NCBI GenBank assembly: GCA_002914845.1
Contig: JXTC01000034.1
Coordinates: forward strand, 1,133,720-1,197,719
Reading direction: 5' to 3'
DNA from: Trema orientale
Taxonomy: Eukaryota > Streptophyta > Magnoliopsida > Rosales > Cannabaceae
DNA: 64,000 nt
Position 1 is the first letter of the stretch; each line of letters starts with the position of its first letter. Position numbers and translations under genes: made by a program. The notes below the pieces were generated by a model. The model searched no databases. It had not been told where the DNA came from and saw nothing but the letters and a program-made list of their open reading frames with translations. Of the stretch, positions 13,601 through 25,655 are shown in pieces.

Positions 13601-14443
13601 TTCTTCTTTTTTTTTTTTCTTTTTCCAAATAGAAGATTCACCAAAAAAAAAAAAAAGAAAAAGAAAAAGAAAAAAAAAAAGACATTTCGGAAAAAAAAAA
13701 AAAAAAAAAAATTAAATCATCCTCTCAAAAGGTGCAGATCACGACCCGAACCTCCCAAACAATCATCATGATTTATGACTTACAAGTTTCCGGTTCAGTC
13801 CCCACAAAAATATCAAAATCCCAATTTTGGCCTCACCAATTAACACTGTCTTCTATTCCTTGGCGTCACTTAATTGGCCAATTAATGACACAGTTGTACG
13901 TAATACCACAAACCACACGATCTTTCCCCCTCTTTGCCAACTAAGCTTCGAGATTTAATCTTCTTCCCTCTCACGTACGTATATAACATTTATTTTTTTA
14001 ATTTCTTGATTTTCTTTTTCTTTTCTTTTTTTTTTTTGTTTTTTTGTTTTTTGGTTTGGAATCGTTCTGAGAAATTTTCTCCCTTATTTTCGCGCACTAA
14101 TAAATTTTTCCTACTGAGATTGGGATAATCTTGTCTTTGTTTTTTTCTTTTATTTTTCATTTTTTTAAAATTTGCTTATTATAAGTTTCTGGAAGCATGG
14201 AATGCCGGCCTCTCGCAATGCGTTTCTTACATTTCAAAAAATTTGTGCCTCTTTATTGTTTCTGATTGATTTCCTGTTTGGGTCGCGAGAAAGTGAGAGA
14301 AAGAAAAAAAAAAAAAAAACCCTTATTCTTTTTCCTATCTGAGTTTTGCATGAATTCGAGTTTCGAGTTCCAAGTGTATGCATTTGGTTTGAATTTGATT
14401 TTTCTTTTTAAGTCTAAAGCAGAGAAATCGATGTTGATTCAAA
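10609..14443. other. Intergenic region between the transporter and kinesin genes
   Basis: The first few hundred bases are probably 3' UTR of the transporter gene. The rest is AT-rich with no ORF resembling a known protein. Homopolymer blocks lie at about 13594-13625 (T) and 13640-13710 (A-rich, with AAAAAG repeats). The last 450 bases are pyrimidine-rich and probably hold the promoter and 5' UTR of the kinesin gene. I see no clear transposon ends. Confidence 0.5.
13972..13987 (+). promoter_or_regulatory. Candidate TATA element of the kinesin gene
   Basis: CACGTACGTATATAAC contains a TATATAA-like core about 460 bases before the ATG at 14444. It is followed by a long pyrimidine-rich stretch that would make a typical plant 5' UTR. 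Only position and composition support this. Confidence 0.3.
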
Positions 14444-17400
14444 ATGCCAAGCATTAGAGCCCCTGCTACAAAGAAAGCTACAACTCTCACGGTATGTATA
14501 ACCATATATTTGTATATATATACACATTTGATGTCTATATGTATATATTGTCAGGTTCTGGAATTGCATTGTTTTTGTTTATGGTGCTCAAATTTTTCTA
14601 CAGGTCGCTGTAAAATGCAGGCCATTGGCCGAGAGAGAACTTGGTCGCAACATTGTTCGAGTAATTGATGAGAAGGTTTGTGATATTTTTTTGGTATCAT
14701 TGTTCATTATTAGTTTGAATTTTTTTTTTTTGAAATTTTTGATTAATATAGACTATAGTGACAATAATTTTGAATTTGCAGGAGGTACTTGTTTTAGATC
14801 CTGACTTGTCCAAGGACTACCTTGAACGCATACAGAATCGAACAAAGGAGAAGAAATATAGCTTCGATTATGCATTCGGTCCTGATTGCACGAATTCGGT
14901 ACTTAGTATTCGCCTTTAATTGCTGAATTATTGGCGTGTATACGAATTTTTTCGCATGTGAAGTTAAAGAACAAAGCTACTTCTCCATTTTTGGTGTTTG
15001 GTTGTGTTTACACAATAGTGATAGCAATATAAGTTGTATGTCCGGGGAAGATAATTTTGTATTAGCAGAATAGCATTGTGTTATAACAATTGATGAAAAT
15101 GCAGAATTAGCAACTGTAGTATTGTTATTTATAAAATTTCGAGAATGTCGAAGTTTTTTACTACTAGTTTGAAGGTAGAATCAGGTCATGAATATTAGGG
15201 ACCAAAAAAAGTGTAGTTGAAATTTTAGGGATACTTGTATTTTGAGTTATTTGTCTAATGAGAGGTGTTATATGCAGGATGTTTACACGAAAAGCATATC
15301 TTCTGTAATCTCTGGGGTTGTTCAAGGTCTCAATGCAACTATCTTTGCATATGGCTCAACTGGAAGGTACTAAAGAGATTTATTTTCTTAGCCTTTTGTT
15401 ACTTGACCTCTCAATGTTGAGCTTGATTTTTTGTGTCTCTACATGCTTGGGCTATATGGACTTCAGTGTCAGTAATTGCCAACAATTTCTGCTGCTGTTC
15501 GTTTTCAAATTTCATGCTTGATGTATTATTAGTTCCTGAAATCTTGTGTATTGACAGAATAACAGATCATTTCGATAAACAAATCACTTCTGTAACACTT
15601 GGTGGTTGGAGTGAAGTCTTTTAAATCTTGGATGTTCCATAAGTTCAACTAAATATGAGAAACTGAGTTCATATATACTTGAAATAACTTCAATAAGGTG
15701 TTCACATGGTGATGTGAGTGGACTCTTTTAAATCTTGGTCATATATGCTTCAGATCAATATCCTGCAGTGCAAATAATGAAGAGATTCTTTTTTATTCTT
15801 CATACCCCACCTTCCCCGAATAATTATTATTATTATTATTTTTTCCGGTTGCAATCACCATGCGTGATTGTACGCCTAAGGTTTTACCATTCTTTGTTGT
15901 TTGCATTGTCTGTATATCATCTTTCCTCTGATATTCTCATTTTTTTTTCCCAGTGGTAAAACCTACACCATGGTTGGGACCAAAGGTGATCCTGGACTCA
16001 TGGTTCTTAGTCTGCACAGAATTTTTGAGCTTATCCAAAAGGACAGGAGCTCTGATGAGTTTGAAGTTACCTGTTCCTATCTTGAAGTTTATAATGAAGT
16101 ATGGTGTGGCTATTCATTAATTAATTACTGTGTTACAGTACTCGTGGAAACTATGATTTTTAATCTTTATTTTGATGAATTTAGGTTATCTATGATTTAC
16201 TCGAAAAGTCATCTGGTCATTTGGAATTGAGGGAGGATCCTGAACAAGGCATAACTGTGGCTGGGCTGAGATGTATCAAGGTTTGACTTGTGTCTCATTT
16301 ACTTTATGTATCAATAAATATCATGATCAGGGTAGTAACAAGTCCTTTGTGAATTGTACTTCTAATTTAGGTTCACTCAGCTGATAGAATTCTTGAACTT
16401 TTAAACTTGGGGAATAGTCGAAGGAAAACTGAAAGCACAGAGGCTAATGCAACATCTTCTCGGTGAGTTAAATTTCTTTCACTGGCTACTTGGCATGAGC
16501 GTGCCACCATGGTTACCACTGTTCCAAACTTCCTCTGCTTCTCTTTTCCTGGTTATGACTATTCCAAACTTCTTGTTAGAAGTAGGGGCTACCCACTACC
16601 ACTCATTTTTCTACATCCCTAAAGTACAACTCTAGTTGCGGCTTCCTCCCAGTACCAGTACCAGTACCTCTTCCCTTGCTTTCAGTTTAACAAATAAAAA
16701 ACATTTGTGGCTGTCTTTGAAAAAGATTCTGTTGTAACCAGGTCTCATGCTGTTCTGGAGATAACCGTGAAAAGAAAACAGAGGAACAAGTATCGGAATC
16801 AAGTTATGCGGGGAAAACTTGCACTTGTGGATCTTGCGGGCAGTGAACGGGCCTCTGAAACAAATAGCGGAGGCCAAAAGTTACGAGATGGAGCTAATAT
16901 TAACCGATCGCTCCTTGCATTAGCAAACTGCATAAATGCTCTGGGGAAACATCACAAGAAGGGTCTTGCTTATGTTCCCTACAGAAACAGGTACTTATTG
17001 ATGATAACACAATTAAAAGTCCTTGATATAGTAGCTAACTTAAATACTTTTGCAGCAAATTGACACGTATACTCAAAGATGGTCTCAGTGGTAATTCTCA
17101 AACTGTCATGGTTGCTACAATATGCCCTACAGACAATCAGTACCATCACACCATTAATACCCTGAAATATGCTGACCGAGCTAAGGAAATAAAGACACAC
17201 ATTCAGGTGAAATTTAATGAATGGCTTCATGCATCCCTAATAATTTTTCATTTAGTTGGATGGTCTCGAACAGTTGGAGACAATTTATTTATGTAAATGT
17301 TTTATTATAGCTCATTGTTAATTGTCATTGATCTTTGACTTTGTCATGCTTTCTTGGTAGCGGTTGATAAGCCTTGTGTAAATAAATAATGGGGTATGGC

Positions 17401-20400
17401 CTTTGGTACAAGTCATGGGATCATGATAGGGTAGTTGTTTGCTAATTGCGTAATCTATGCTGCATTTTATATTCTTTTGGCTGTTAAGTATGCTTTTATG
17501 GGTGGTCGCCTGGTATTGCCTTTATTTAATCTACATCGATTTGAAATGCATGGTTTTCGTGTCTATCACCATCTAGACTATTACCATTACATAAAGCAAT
17601 CATCTCATTACTGCTTTTCCTTCTGTAAATTTTAAGAATGTTCTTATTTGTTTGCAGAAAAATATTGGTACAATTGATACCCATGTCTCAGACTACCAGA
17701 GGATGATTGACAGTCTGCAGGTAAGCTGTTACATTGTTTTCATCTATGGAATTTCATGTAAGAGTTCCATTTTTGTTGTATTGACATCATTAAGTATACA
17801 GATTGAGGTTTGCCGATTAAAAAAAGAATTAGCTGAAAAGGAATCACAGCTAAGCATCAAACCAGCAGAGAAAGCTATTGATGATGAGTTATCATGGCTA
17901 AATACTTTGAGCCATGAAACCAGTGAAAATGTTCAAGAAAGGATAAACTTGCAAAAGGCTTTATATGAACTTGAGGAAACCAATCTTCGTAACCGCACTG
18001 AGCTCCAACATCTTGATGATGCTATTGCAAAGCAACAGGCAAGAGAAGTGCACTTATTCAGTCGATAAAAACATCCCTTGTGTATATTGTAGCATTATTA
18101 TTATTTCTGTTATTTTGATTTCTTTGGGCCAAGTTTAGTACTTTACATCTTCACTCGGTGATTTTTTTGCTTTTTTTTTTTTTTTTCTGGATGGTCTTTT
18201 GCTCCATTTTGCTTTTCTAAATCACTAGTTGAAGTTCAAGTTATTGGACATGAATCATTTTTGTTAAATAAAACAAAAATATTTAACTGTTTTAGGAGGG
18301 GTGGGGGAGGATGGGGAAGGGACTGATCGTATTCTTGAGAACTGGCAGGGAAAGTATTTATTGGATAGTTATGTGCAATGTAATACATATTCCTGTCTCA
18401 TAGGCTATTGAAAAAGATGGATCAGTTGTTGAGGCTTTAAGGTCGAGGCGACAAGTCATTCTAGACAACATCCGGGAAAATGATGAAGCTGGTGTTAACT
18501 ACCAGAAGGTAATGTCTTCATCTTGTACTTCAATTCATAAAGTTATGAACTTTGATAGTTTTGCACCTTATTATCAAATTTTACTCTGTAGGAAATCGAG
18601 TCCAATGAGAAGCATCGGTGTCAACTTCAAGATATGATTGAGGAGGCCATTAGCAATAATGGAAATAAAACATACTTGCGGATTCTTAGTCAGTACAGGC
18701 TCTTGGTAAGCAGATACAATACCAGACAAGTCATTTATATCTATATAACTGTATATGATTTGCTTTGGTATTCTTTTTTGTAATATGGGACCATAAAAAT
18801 TGCAGACAGTTTCAAACAGGGCTTTGACTTTTCATATTATTGTTAAAATATTTCCAGTTTTAAGTCTTTCTCAAGGATCTAGTTTTACGTGTTTCCTTGA
18901 CATGATGTATTCTTTTCGTGTTATCCTGTTGTTAGTTACCATGCTAAAGATTGTGCAACCATTATTTCTTATAGGTTACACGTAGATTAGAAAATATTTA
19001 TTAATATGTTCTTTTTAGTCCTAATGTTTCTTTTCTTAATAAATACAGGGGATGACCAATACAGAGCTTCAATTTGAAATGGCTATGAGGGATCAAGTCA
19101 TCCACAACCAACGGGAAGTAGTAAGGAACATGTGGGACTTGCTCATGGGGTTGGGACTTGACGAAACACGGATATTGGACCTTGCCGCCAAGCGGGGAAT
19201 AACAATAGAAGACTGGACGATGACACCAAATCTTGGGCATTCAGCTAGGAAGCAGTCACTAGATTTAGCTTTTGGTAGAATTACTCCCTCTGGATATTTT
19301 GATGTAGGCCATTCATATTCCAGGTCATCTTGCATCTTTGATCAGTGTCTAGATTTTGGCTCAAGGTCGTTGCCTAAGCAATGTTGGGAATCACCTCGTG
19401 CTTTTCATAGAGGGGAGCAACATGGCTCCTTCTACTTGGTATCTCATGATCACTCCCCGTCGGCATATATGAGGCTAAGGAAGAGTAGTGAGCATTGGGT
19501 TTGTGGGAAAAATTTATTGTTTGGTACTCCTGAGAAACGTCCTCAGGATTTGCGAAGCTCATGTCCAGAGTTGAGAATTCGATCTTCACCTTATGGTGAA
19601 AGCAGCATATCTGCTTCTGCTGTTGCTGCTAATTTTGGTGAGCAGCAAAAGGTATGGATGCCAAAAGAATTCTTTTATGGTATTTTTTGCTTTCTTTAGT
19701 TCAACAACTAGAACTAGACTTGGTCCAGAATTGCTGCCGTTATAGGTCTTGATTTTATGGTATTAGAGTATTCTTAGATGTGAGTCCTTTATCTCTCTTA
19801 ATTATCGTACATATTTTTTTGCAAAAAGATTTTACGTACCATATGATCATATTGTATGCTATGTTGTTCTGGAAAGTGAATGGTTATAAGAACTTGGCAA
19901 AAATTTCTCCTCTTTGAATTAGGAGAATGATTTGTTTAATTCAACTCAAGCTTTTTGAGGAAGATCTGAGTGTGAAGGGACAAATTACAAGAATTCTTCA
20001 TACACAATTGATTTGGATTATAGACTTTGAGGAAGTTAGCATTTTAGTCATATTCTGTTCATGCAAGTCAACTTAAACTGAATTGCTTATTTCTAGTTAT
20101 TGATCCAGTCATTTGCTTGATTGCTTTTATAGTGCTGAAAATCTATTTAATGACATTTTTCACTATTAATTGACATGTACACTGTTATTTCACAAAGGTC
20201 GGATGGAACAATACTCTGAGTAGCCAAGGTAGAACGGTGAACCATGGCGGCACAACTCGATGTTTGTTTGGATACAGCGCATTGGAGCAAGGTTCCGGCG
20301 TGCTAAACTCCACTTATAGTTTCCCAAACTCCGAATGCTCTAACTCTCCACAGTGTTCCAACATGCCTCCTTTTGCAACTACAGGGTCAATTCCTTTTGG

Positions 20401-20410
20401 TTCTAGTTAG
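14444..20410 (+). CDS. KIN8B: Kinesin-8 family motor protein, KIN-8B type
   Basis: Fifteen exons give 797 residues: 14444-14491, 14604-14675, 14782-14898, 15278-15366, 15954-16098, 16185-16280, 16371-16462, 16742-16990, 17056-17206, 17658-17720, 17802-18038, 18404-18508, 18592-18705, 19049-19651, 20198-20410. The N-terminal motor covers about residues 14-353: P-loop GSTGSGKT at 105-112 (split by intron 4), switch I ATSSRSH, switch II DLAGSE at 250-255, then [17 protein letters not shown] and [14 protein letters not shown] predicted coiled coil of about 180 residues follows ([31 protein letters not shown]), then a conserved QFEMAMRDQ segment and a Ser-rich tail. The N-terminus MPSIRAPA and the overall order match Arabidopsis KIN-8B, which is of similar length. 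Kinesin-8 motors walk to microtubule plus ends and tune microtubule length; the plant role is poorly known. Intron 11 probably uses a GC donor at 18039. A WDR5-type gene is the next gene on the same strand. Confidence 0.95.
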
Positions 20411-20887
20411 TAACCCCAATCCCAACGGTCATCCTCATCACAGTTTTGTATAGTCTTCTTCCGTTCTTTCTTTCCCTGATTTCTGTAGCCTTCTTTCTGG
20501 CTCGGCTTCTTCCGATATCTTCACGTAATGTACATACATGTAGTGGTAGTAGTAGACTAGTAGTGGGAGGGAGTCTCTCTGTTGTTATAGATTTACTCGG
20601 CAGGTGATTTCTTTGGCTTAGACAATGGATTTTAAAGTTGGTTTTGGACAGTAAAGAAAAAGAGAAGACAAGAGGAGAGAAGAAGCAAAAAGGGCGAGGT
20701 TGGGGTTGACGAATGTTTTGGCTAGTCAGTCGTCAACACACGGAATGTACTCAAATGTAGTCGAATTGTTGTACATAATGATTAAATTGTGAAAATTTGT
20801 CGCTATCTTTTTTTCTCAATTTTCACTGGAATTTTTTTTGTAATATTTCTCTGTCTTATAAGATTGTGATTTTATTAATATATTTAG

Positions 20888-21408
20888 CAATAAATGATTT
20901 CATTAGTCCCTGAGCTAAGGAAAATGTTTCACTTCGGTCATTAAATTTTGAATTGCACCGTATTAGTCCTTAAATATTAAAAATATTTTATTTTAATTTT
21001 TTGCTATATATTTTGTTTGATTCTTATCAGAATGAACATATGAGTTGCATTTCTTATTCTATATTAGTGATTTCAATAAAAAATCACATTTTGGACAGTT
21101 CTACATTATATTGTTGTCCAATGTGCAACTAATTTTTGTTTAACCAATCATTTTTAAACTGTTTCAATGCATGTTCTAATATCTTTATAGTATTGGATTG
21201 TGCTTCTAAATATGAAATAAGTACAATAGAATAGATAGCAAATGTGTCTCATATGCTAATTCTTTTAAAAACAAAACTAAACATATAATAAAAATGACTA
21301 AAATGTACTTTTTTAATTGTTTAAGAACAAAAATGACGTAGTTTAAAGTTGAAGGTCCAAAGTGATATTTTTCTCATAATTTAGAGACTAATAGGGTCAT
21401 TTATCCTT
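20888..21408. mobile_element. TIR transposon fragment or MITE, about 520 bp
   Basis: The left end reads CAATAAATGATTTCATTAGTCC and continues CTGAGCTAAGG. The reverse complement of the right end reads AAGGATAAATGACCCTATTA and continues GTCTCTAAATTATG, so the two ends form an imperfect inverted repeat of about 60 bases. A 7-bp direct repeat TATTTAG flanks it (20881-20887 and 21409-21415). There is no coding capacity. The superfamily is not determined. Confidence 0.55.
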
Positions 21409-21744
21409 TATTTAGTGTCTCTGATTTCTGGATAAGAATTTATACTTTTCTTTGTACATTTCACGATCAAAACTCAAAGATTTTGCCCTTCAAAAAAACA
21501 ATCATAGATTTTCATTGTAAACTAAATTCTTTTTCCTTAGCTAATTTTATATTTCTTCGAGGATTTCTTATTTTATTTTATTTTCTTTTTTCTTAGCCCA
21601 TTACAATATAATATTTATGTTAGATATTTTAGTTATCAACTTCAAGTAAACTCGTTTTAACAACTTAAAAAGAATTTTTCAAGTAAAATACCGAAGAAAG
21701 CAAAAATAAATTATTTGTCGTTTCCAGACTGGTCAAGACTTTAT

Positions 21745-22060
21745 TATTGTAACACATTGAATTTATAAAATTGTTATGTTTAAGTGTTTTTTTAATTTTT
21801 TTTTATTTTTACATTGAACCTAAAAAATTGTTACGTTTAATTTTTTACTTTTTTTGTTTTTGTTTTCCCTAATTCCTAAATAATTATCCTTATCTTAATA
21901 TATTTACTAGTTATATTTAGTTTAATACGTTGGACCTATAATTTTGTTACGTTTAAGTTTTTTAAATTTTTTACTTTATTACATCGAACCTATAAAATTG
22001 TGACGTTTAAGTTAGTTTTGTCTTTTTTTTTCCTCCTAATTTCCAAATAATTGTCCTTAT
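21745..22060. repeat. Diverged tandem repeats of a unit carrying ATTGTTACGTTTAA
   Basis: Four copies of a segment like ACATTGAACCTATAAAATTG followed by TTACGTTTAAGTTTTTT are seen near 21752, 21812, 21930 and 21985. Two copies are followed by a shared block (TAATTCCTAAATAATTATCC). This looks like an old, degraded tandem array. Confidence 0.5.
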
Positions 22061-22141
22061 CTTAATACATTTTATTTTTGAAACTAGAGATAATATATTC
22101 TCTATAATTCATTGAACCAAATTTACAAGTTAGATCAGATG

Positions 22142-22204
22142 TATCCTTCAACAATAAAAGAACAAATGGTACTTCTAATTCTAGTTTATTATCATTAAAG
22201 TCGG

Positions 22205-22251
<47 letters not shown>

Positions 22252-22337
22252 TTCAACAATAAAAGAACAAATAGTACTTCTAATTCTAGTTTATTATCAT
22301 TAAAGTCGGTTACTATATATATATATATATATATATA
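22142..22337. repeat. 65-bp tandem duplication separated by (TA)n tracts
   Basis: A 65-base unit at 22142-22206 is repeated at 22248-22312 with one visible mismatch (G to A). Each copy is followed by a TA run (22208-22248 and 22314-22337). The near identity suggests recent unequal exchange or slippage through the TA tract. Confidence 0.85.
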
Positions 22338-22649
22338 TGAACCTTCATATAGATCACCATTTTAAATTTTAAAATAGGTATGTTTTTATGATTTTATTGA
22401 TTTTGATTTCCTTTAGAAGTTCTATATATTGCTTACAATTTGCTTTTGACATATATAGATACTGATATTATATATATTTTTCATATAAGTAAATATCTCA
22501 TATACAGTAACATATTGAACGCGCACATAATTTACTAAAACCGACTTGTCGTTTGTCTGCCTTATCTTAAATGACAGTAGACTTGACTCACTTGAGTGGT
22601 GAATGACATTTTGTTTTTGAAAATAGCATCGAACGATGTCGTTCAATAA

Positions 22650-22899
22650 CTCAGTTTAACAACAGCAAAATTTTTAATAAAGAGTGACATGTTGCTTATG
22701 AATAAAACGACAGGTGATAGCAAACTAAAACTAAAAACATAATGTCGTTTCTTCATTAATAATTAACAAACAACACTCAGTTTAACGACAACAAAATTTT
22801 TAATAAAGAGTGACATGTCGCTTATGAATAAAGCGATAGGTGAACAAACTAAAACTAAAAACATAATGTCGTTTCTTTATAAATAAATAACAAACAACA
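22650..22899. repeat. Tandem duplication of about 125 bp
   Basis: The segment 22650-22775, starting CTCAGTTTAACAACAGCAAA, is repeated at 22776-22899 with scattered substitutions and a 3-nt indel. Both copies contain ATAAAGAGTGACATG and AACATAATGTCGTTTC. The GTCGTT and ACGACA words resemble the ends of the inverted-repeat element at 30862-31049, so this may be a fragment of a related transposon. Confidence 0.8.
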
Positions 22900-23767
22900 A
22901 TCTTTTTTACTTCTTCAATTAAACAACATCTCCATTTCAAAAATAAATAAATAAACAACATCTCATGTTATTTCAGTTATCATTTTAATTTTAGTCTTTA
23001 AAAAATTATTCAAGTCTCATTCCACAATTTTCAAAATATTCGTCCACAAATTTTATAGTTTATAGTTTTGCCAATGGTTAAACATCATTTTCGTTTACTT
23101 TAAACGATGTATTTTTGTCTCAATTTTGATCCGTAAAACGGAATTGTTTAAATCGAAATCAGATACAAAACTTAGGCAAACAACATAATTTACAATGATA
23201 GTTGAAATTTATCGATCAAGTCATTATAAATATAGTTTTAGGACTAAATCTAGAACAAGAGTGCTAAGACTATTAGAGATGGTAACGGAAAGGATACGGG
23301 TGTATTTGCCTATTTCATTACTCTATAGTCTACCCAGAAGCAAGTTATATGCTTATGCCTACCTATTTACCCTTCTAAAGACGTAGGGGGGACATGGGTA
23401 TTATCCGTCACGGATATAAAGTACCCATGAATAACCCGCATACCCATTTAAGAAATGAAAATAGTATTTAATATGAATATAATTAAATTTTGGGAATGTG
23501 CGTATGTGTGCAATATGTACGAAAAATATGTGCCAAATTGGTCTGATTTATATACCCTTTGATTTCACACCATAAAAGCTTTTCACTTATTTTTTTTATT
23601 TTATATTTTTACAATTTGGAATCCAGATTCTCTAACATTAGGGGTTTTGTTCTCAAAAAATGAATTCAAGGTTAATTTCACAAATTAATTTGGACTTCAC
23701 GGGTTTTTATATTAAATAGACTAAAATTTAATTTGCAGGGCAAAAAGGAAAAAAATGAAAAAGAGTT

Positions 23768-24485
23768 TATGGCACAAATGGTCCCTAAACTATCATGTTT
23801 GTAGCAATTTGGTCCTCAAAATTTCAATTGTGGCATATAAATCCTTGAACGTGCTGATTTATAGTAAGAGTAATACTAGAGACACAAAATCTACACACAA
23901 AACGTACACATAGTAATGTATCATCAATTTTAATCACTCGTGATTTTTGAAATAGGGTCCCAATATATATGTGAGTAGCTCAAAATACATGCCATGTCAT
24001 TGTGTGCATGTTTTGTGTGTATATTACGTGTGTCCCTAGCATTACTCAGTAAGTAATTTGGTCTCTGATCTATCTAACTTGTAACTTGTTGTTACATTTC
24101 TGACCCAAAAACATAGGTGAGAAGCACGTTGTAGCATCGAAAAATGTATTTAAAAGAAAATAAATTGAACAAAAAGATTTAGAGAGAAGAAAATATGCAT
24201 TCTCCGCATATTTTAGGGTTCTTGGAGTTGTAAATTTATTAAAAAAAATTGTGATTTTATTCATTTTTATACTTAAAATTCTGAAATTATTTTTTAAATA
24301 TACTTTCAGATGCCACCACGTGCTTCTTACGTATAGTTTTGGTTAAAAATTTAACAGTATGTTACAATTTAGACAGTTTAAAAATCAAATTGTTACAAAT
24401 CGAAAAGTTTAAGCGCTTAACAATTGAATCTCTAAGGACTAAATTGTTACAAATTAGACACTTTTTGTGGACTATTTGTGCCATA
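23768..24485. mobile_element. TIR element of about 720 bp with a nested MITE
   Basis: The left end TATGGCACAAATGGTCCCTA, then a GTAGCAATTTGGTCCT block, matches the reverse complement of the right end: TATGGCACAAATAGTCCACA, then GTAACAATTTAGTCCT. It has no coding sequence. Elements with phrases like GGTCCCTAAACT and AATTTGGTCC are common non-autonomous DNA transposons in plants. A separate 180-bp MITE is inserted inside at 23868-24047. Confidence 0.65.
23868..24047. mobile_element. Nested 180-bp MITE with AGTAA target duplication
   Basis: The left end GAGTAATACTAGAGACACAA pairs with the reverse complement of the right end, GAGTAATGCTAGGGACACAC. Homology continues inward through ACACACAAAACGTACACA and ACACACAAAACATGCACA. 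AGTAA is repeated directly on both sides (23863-23867, 24048-24052). It lies inside a larger TIR element, so it inserted later. Confidence 0.75.
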
Positions 24486-25292
24486 TATCCAAGGAGAAAA
24501 CAAGATTCTAAAAAGTTTAAAATAGGGATGCTCATCGATTGAAATCCAACCTACTTTAAGGGTATTCCATCCAATCCAATTATAGGTTGGCTTTGGAAAA
24601 TACATATCCAATCTAATCCAATTTGAGTGTAAAATATGATCCGATCCAATATCGGTTTTGTGTAATCGGTTATGGGCCTTTGTGGGTTTTTTCAGAATCA
24701 GTTTTTTTAACCAAAATTTTATACTATTAGACCTGTCAATGTTCATATTCATCATAAAAAGAAATTGATGGACATTAATTTATCATGATCAACCATGTCT
24801 AAATACAAATTAGCTTAAAAACATAAAAACTCAAGTCTTTCGTCAAAAAAAAAAAAAAAAACTCAAGTCTTAATATTTCATACTCCATAACACAAACAAT
24901 ACTATCAATCCATTATCCATCACAATATCTTAAGTATAAAAATAACAGCATAATACATCACACATAATACTCTTTAGTTAACTTAGGATTATAAGAATGG
25001 GCCCTAATAGTACATCCTTCTTCCCCATCTTTTTTTTTTTTTTTTGATACCTTTGTTAGGTTAATATGGGGGAGGGAAGAGTGTGTGGTTTGATCCCTAT
25101 ACCTCATACTCCTCAAAGAGGAGTTTTTCCACACAAGCGACTAGCTCGTGGTTTTTCCTACCCTTTTTTGGCTGAAAGACTATTGTCTTTTGCATCTTAT
25201 TTTCCCTTTTTAGGTACTTTTTGCATTGATTATATAAGTGACCCAAAAGACTGGATGTTCTATTCTTTTTACTCTCACATATATATGACATA

Positions 25293-25655
25293 CCCCGTTT
25301 GTTTCAACCATTCCATTTCATTCCATTGGAATGAAAAATCTATTTGAATGTGTGTTTGTTTCAACAATTCAGTTTTTCCATTCAAATGATCTTTTAGAAT
25401 GTATGTTTATTTCAACAATTCAGTTTTTCCATTCAAATGGTCCATCCGAAAAGTTAACCATTGGAATGGTTTTTTTGTGTCTTGAATGAGAATGGAGGGG
25501 AGGAGTTATTTTTGAATGATCCATTCCAATGCTCCCATTCTAATTACAACACATTCCACTATTTTTTCCATTCAAATGTCTCCCATTCCAATTATAACCC
25601 ATTCTACAATTTCCATTCAAATACACACATTCAAATAGGCGAACCAAACGGGCCC
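25293..25655. mobile_element. MITE with CCCGTTTGGTT-like inverted ends
   Basis: The left end CCCCGTTTGTTTCAACCATT pairs with the reverse complement of the right end, GGGCCCGTTTGGTTCGCCTA. The interior holds repeated words based on CATTCCAATGG and CATTCAAAT, including a partly duplicated unit of about 55 bases (TTCAACAATTCAGTTTTTCC twice). Ends of this kind are typical of small plant DNA transposons. No target duplication was identified. Confidence 0.6.

Noticed and set aside
25020..25200. Third SINE near the poly-T run and the GGTTTGATCC word
   Set aside because: The B-box-like word is on the wrong strand relative to the poly-T tail and no A box or target duplication was found.
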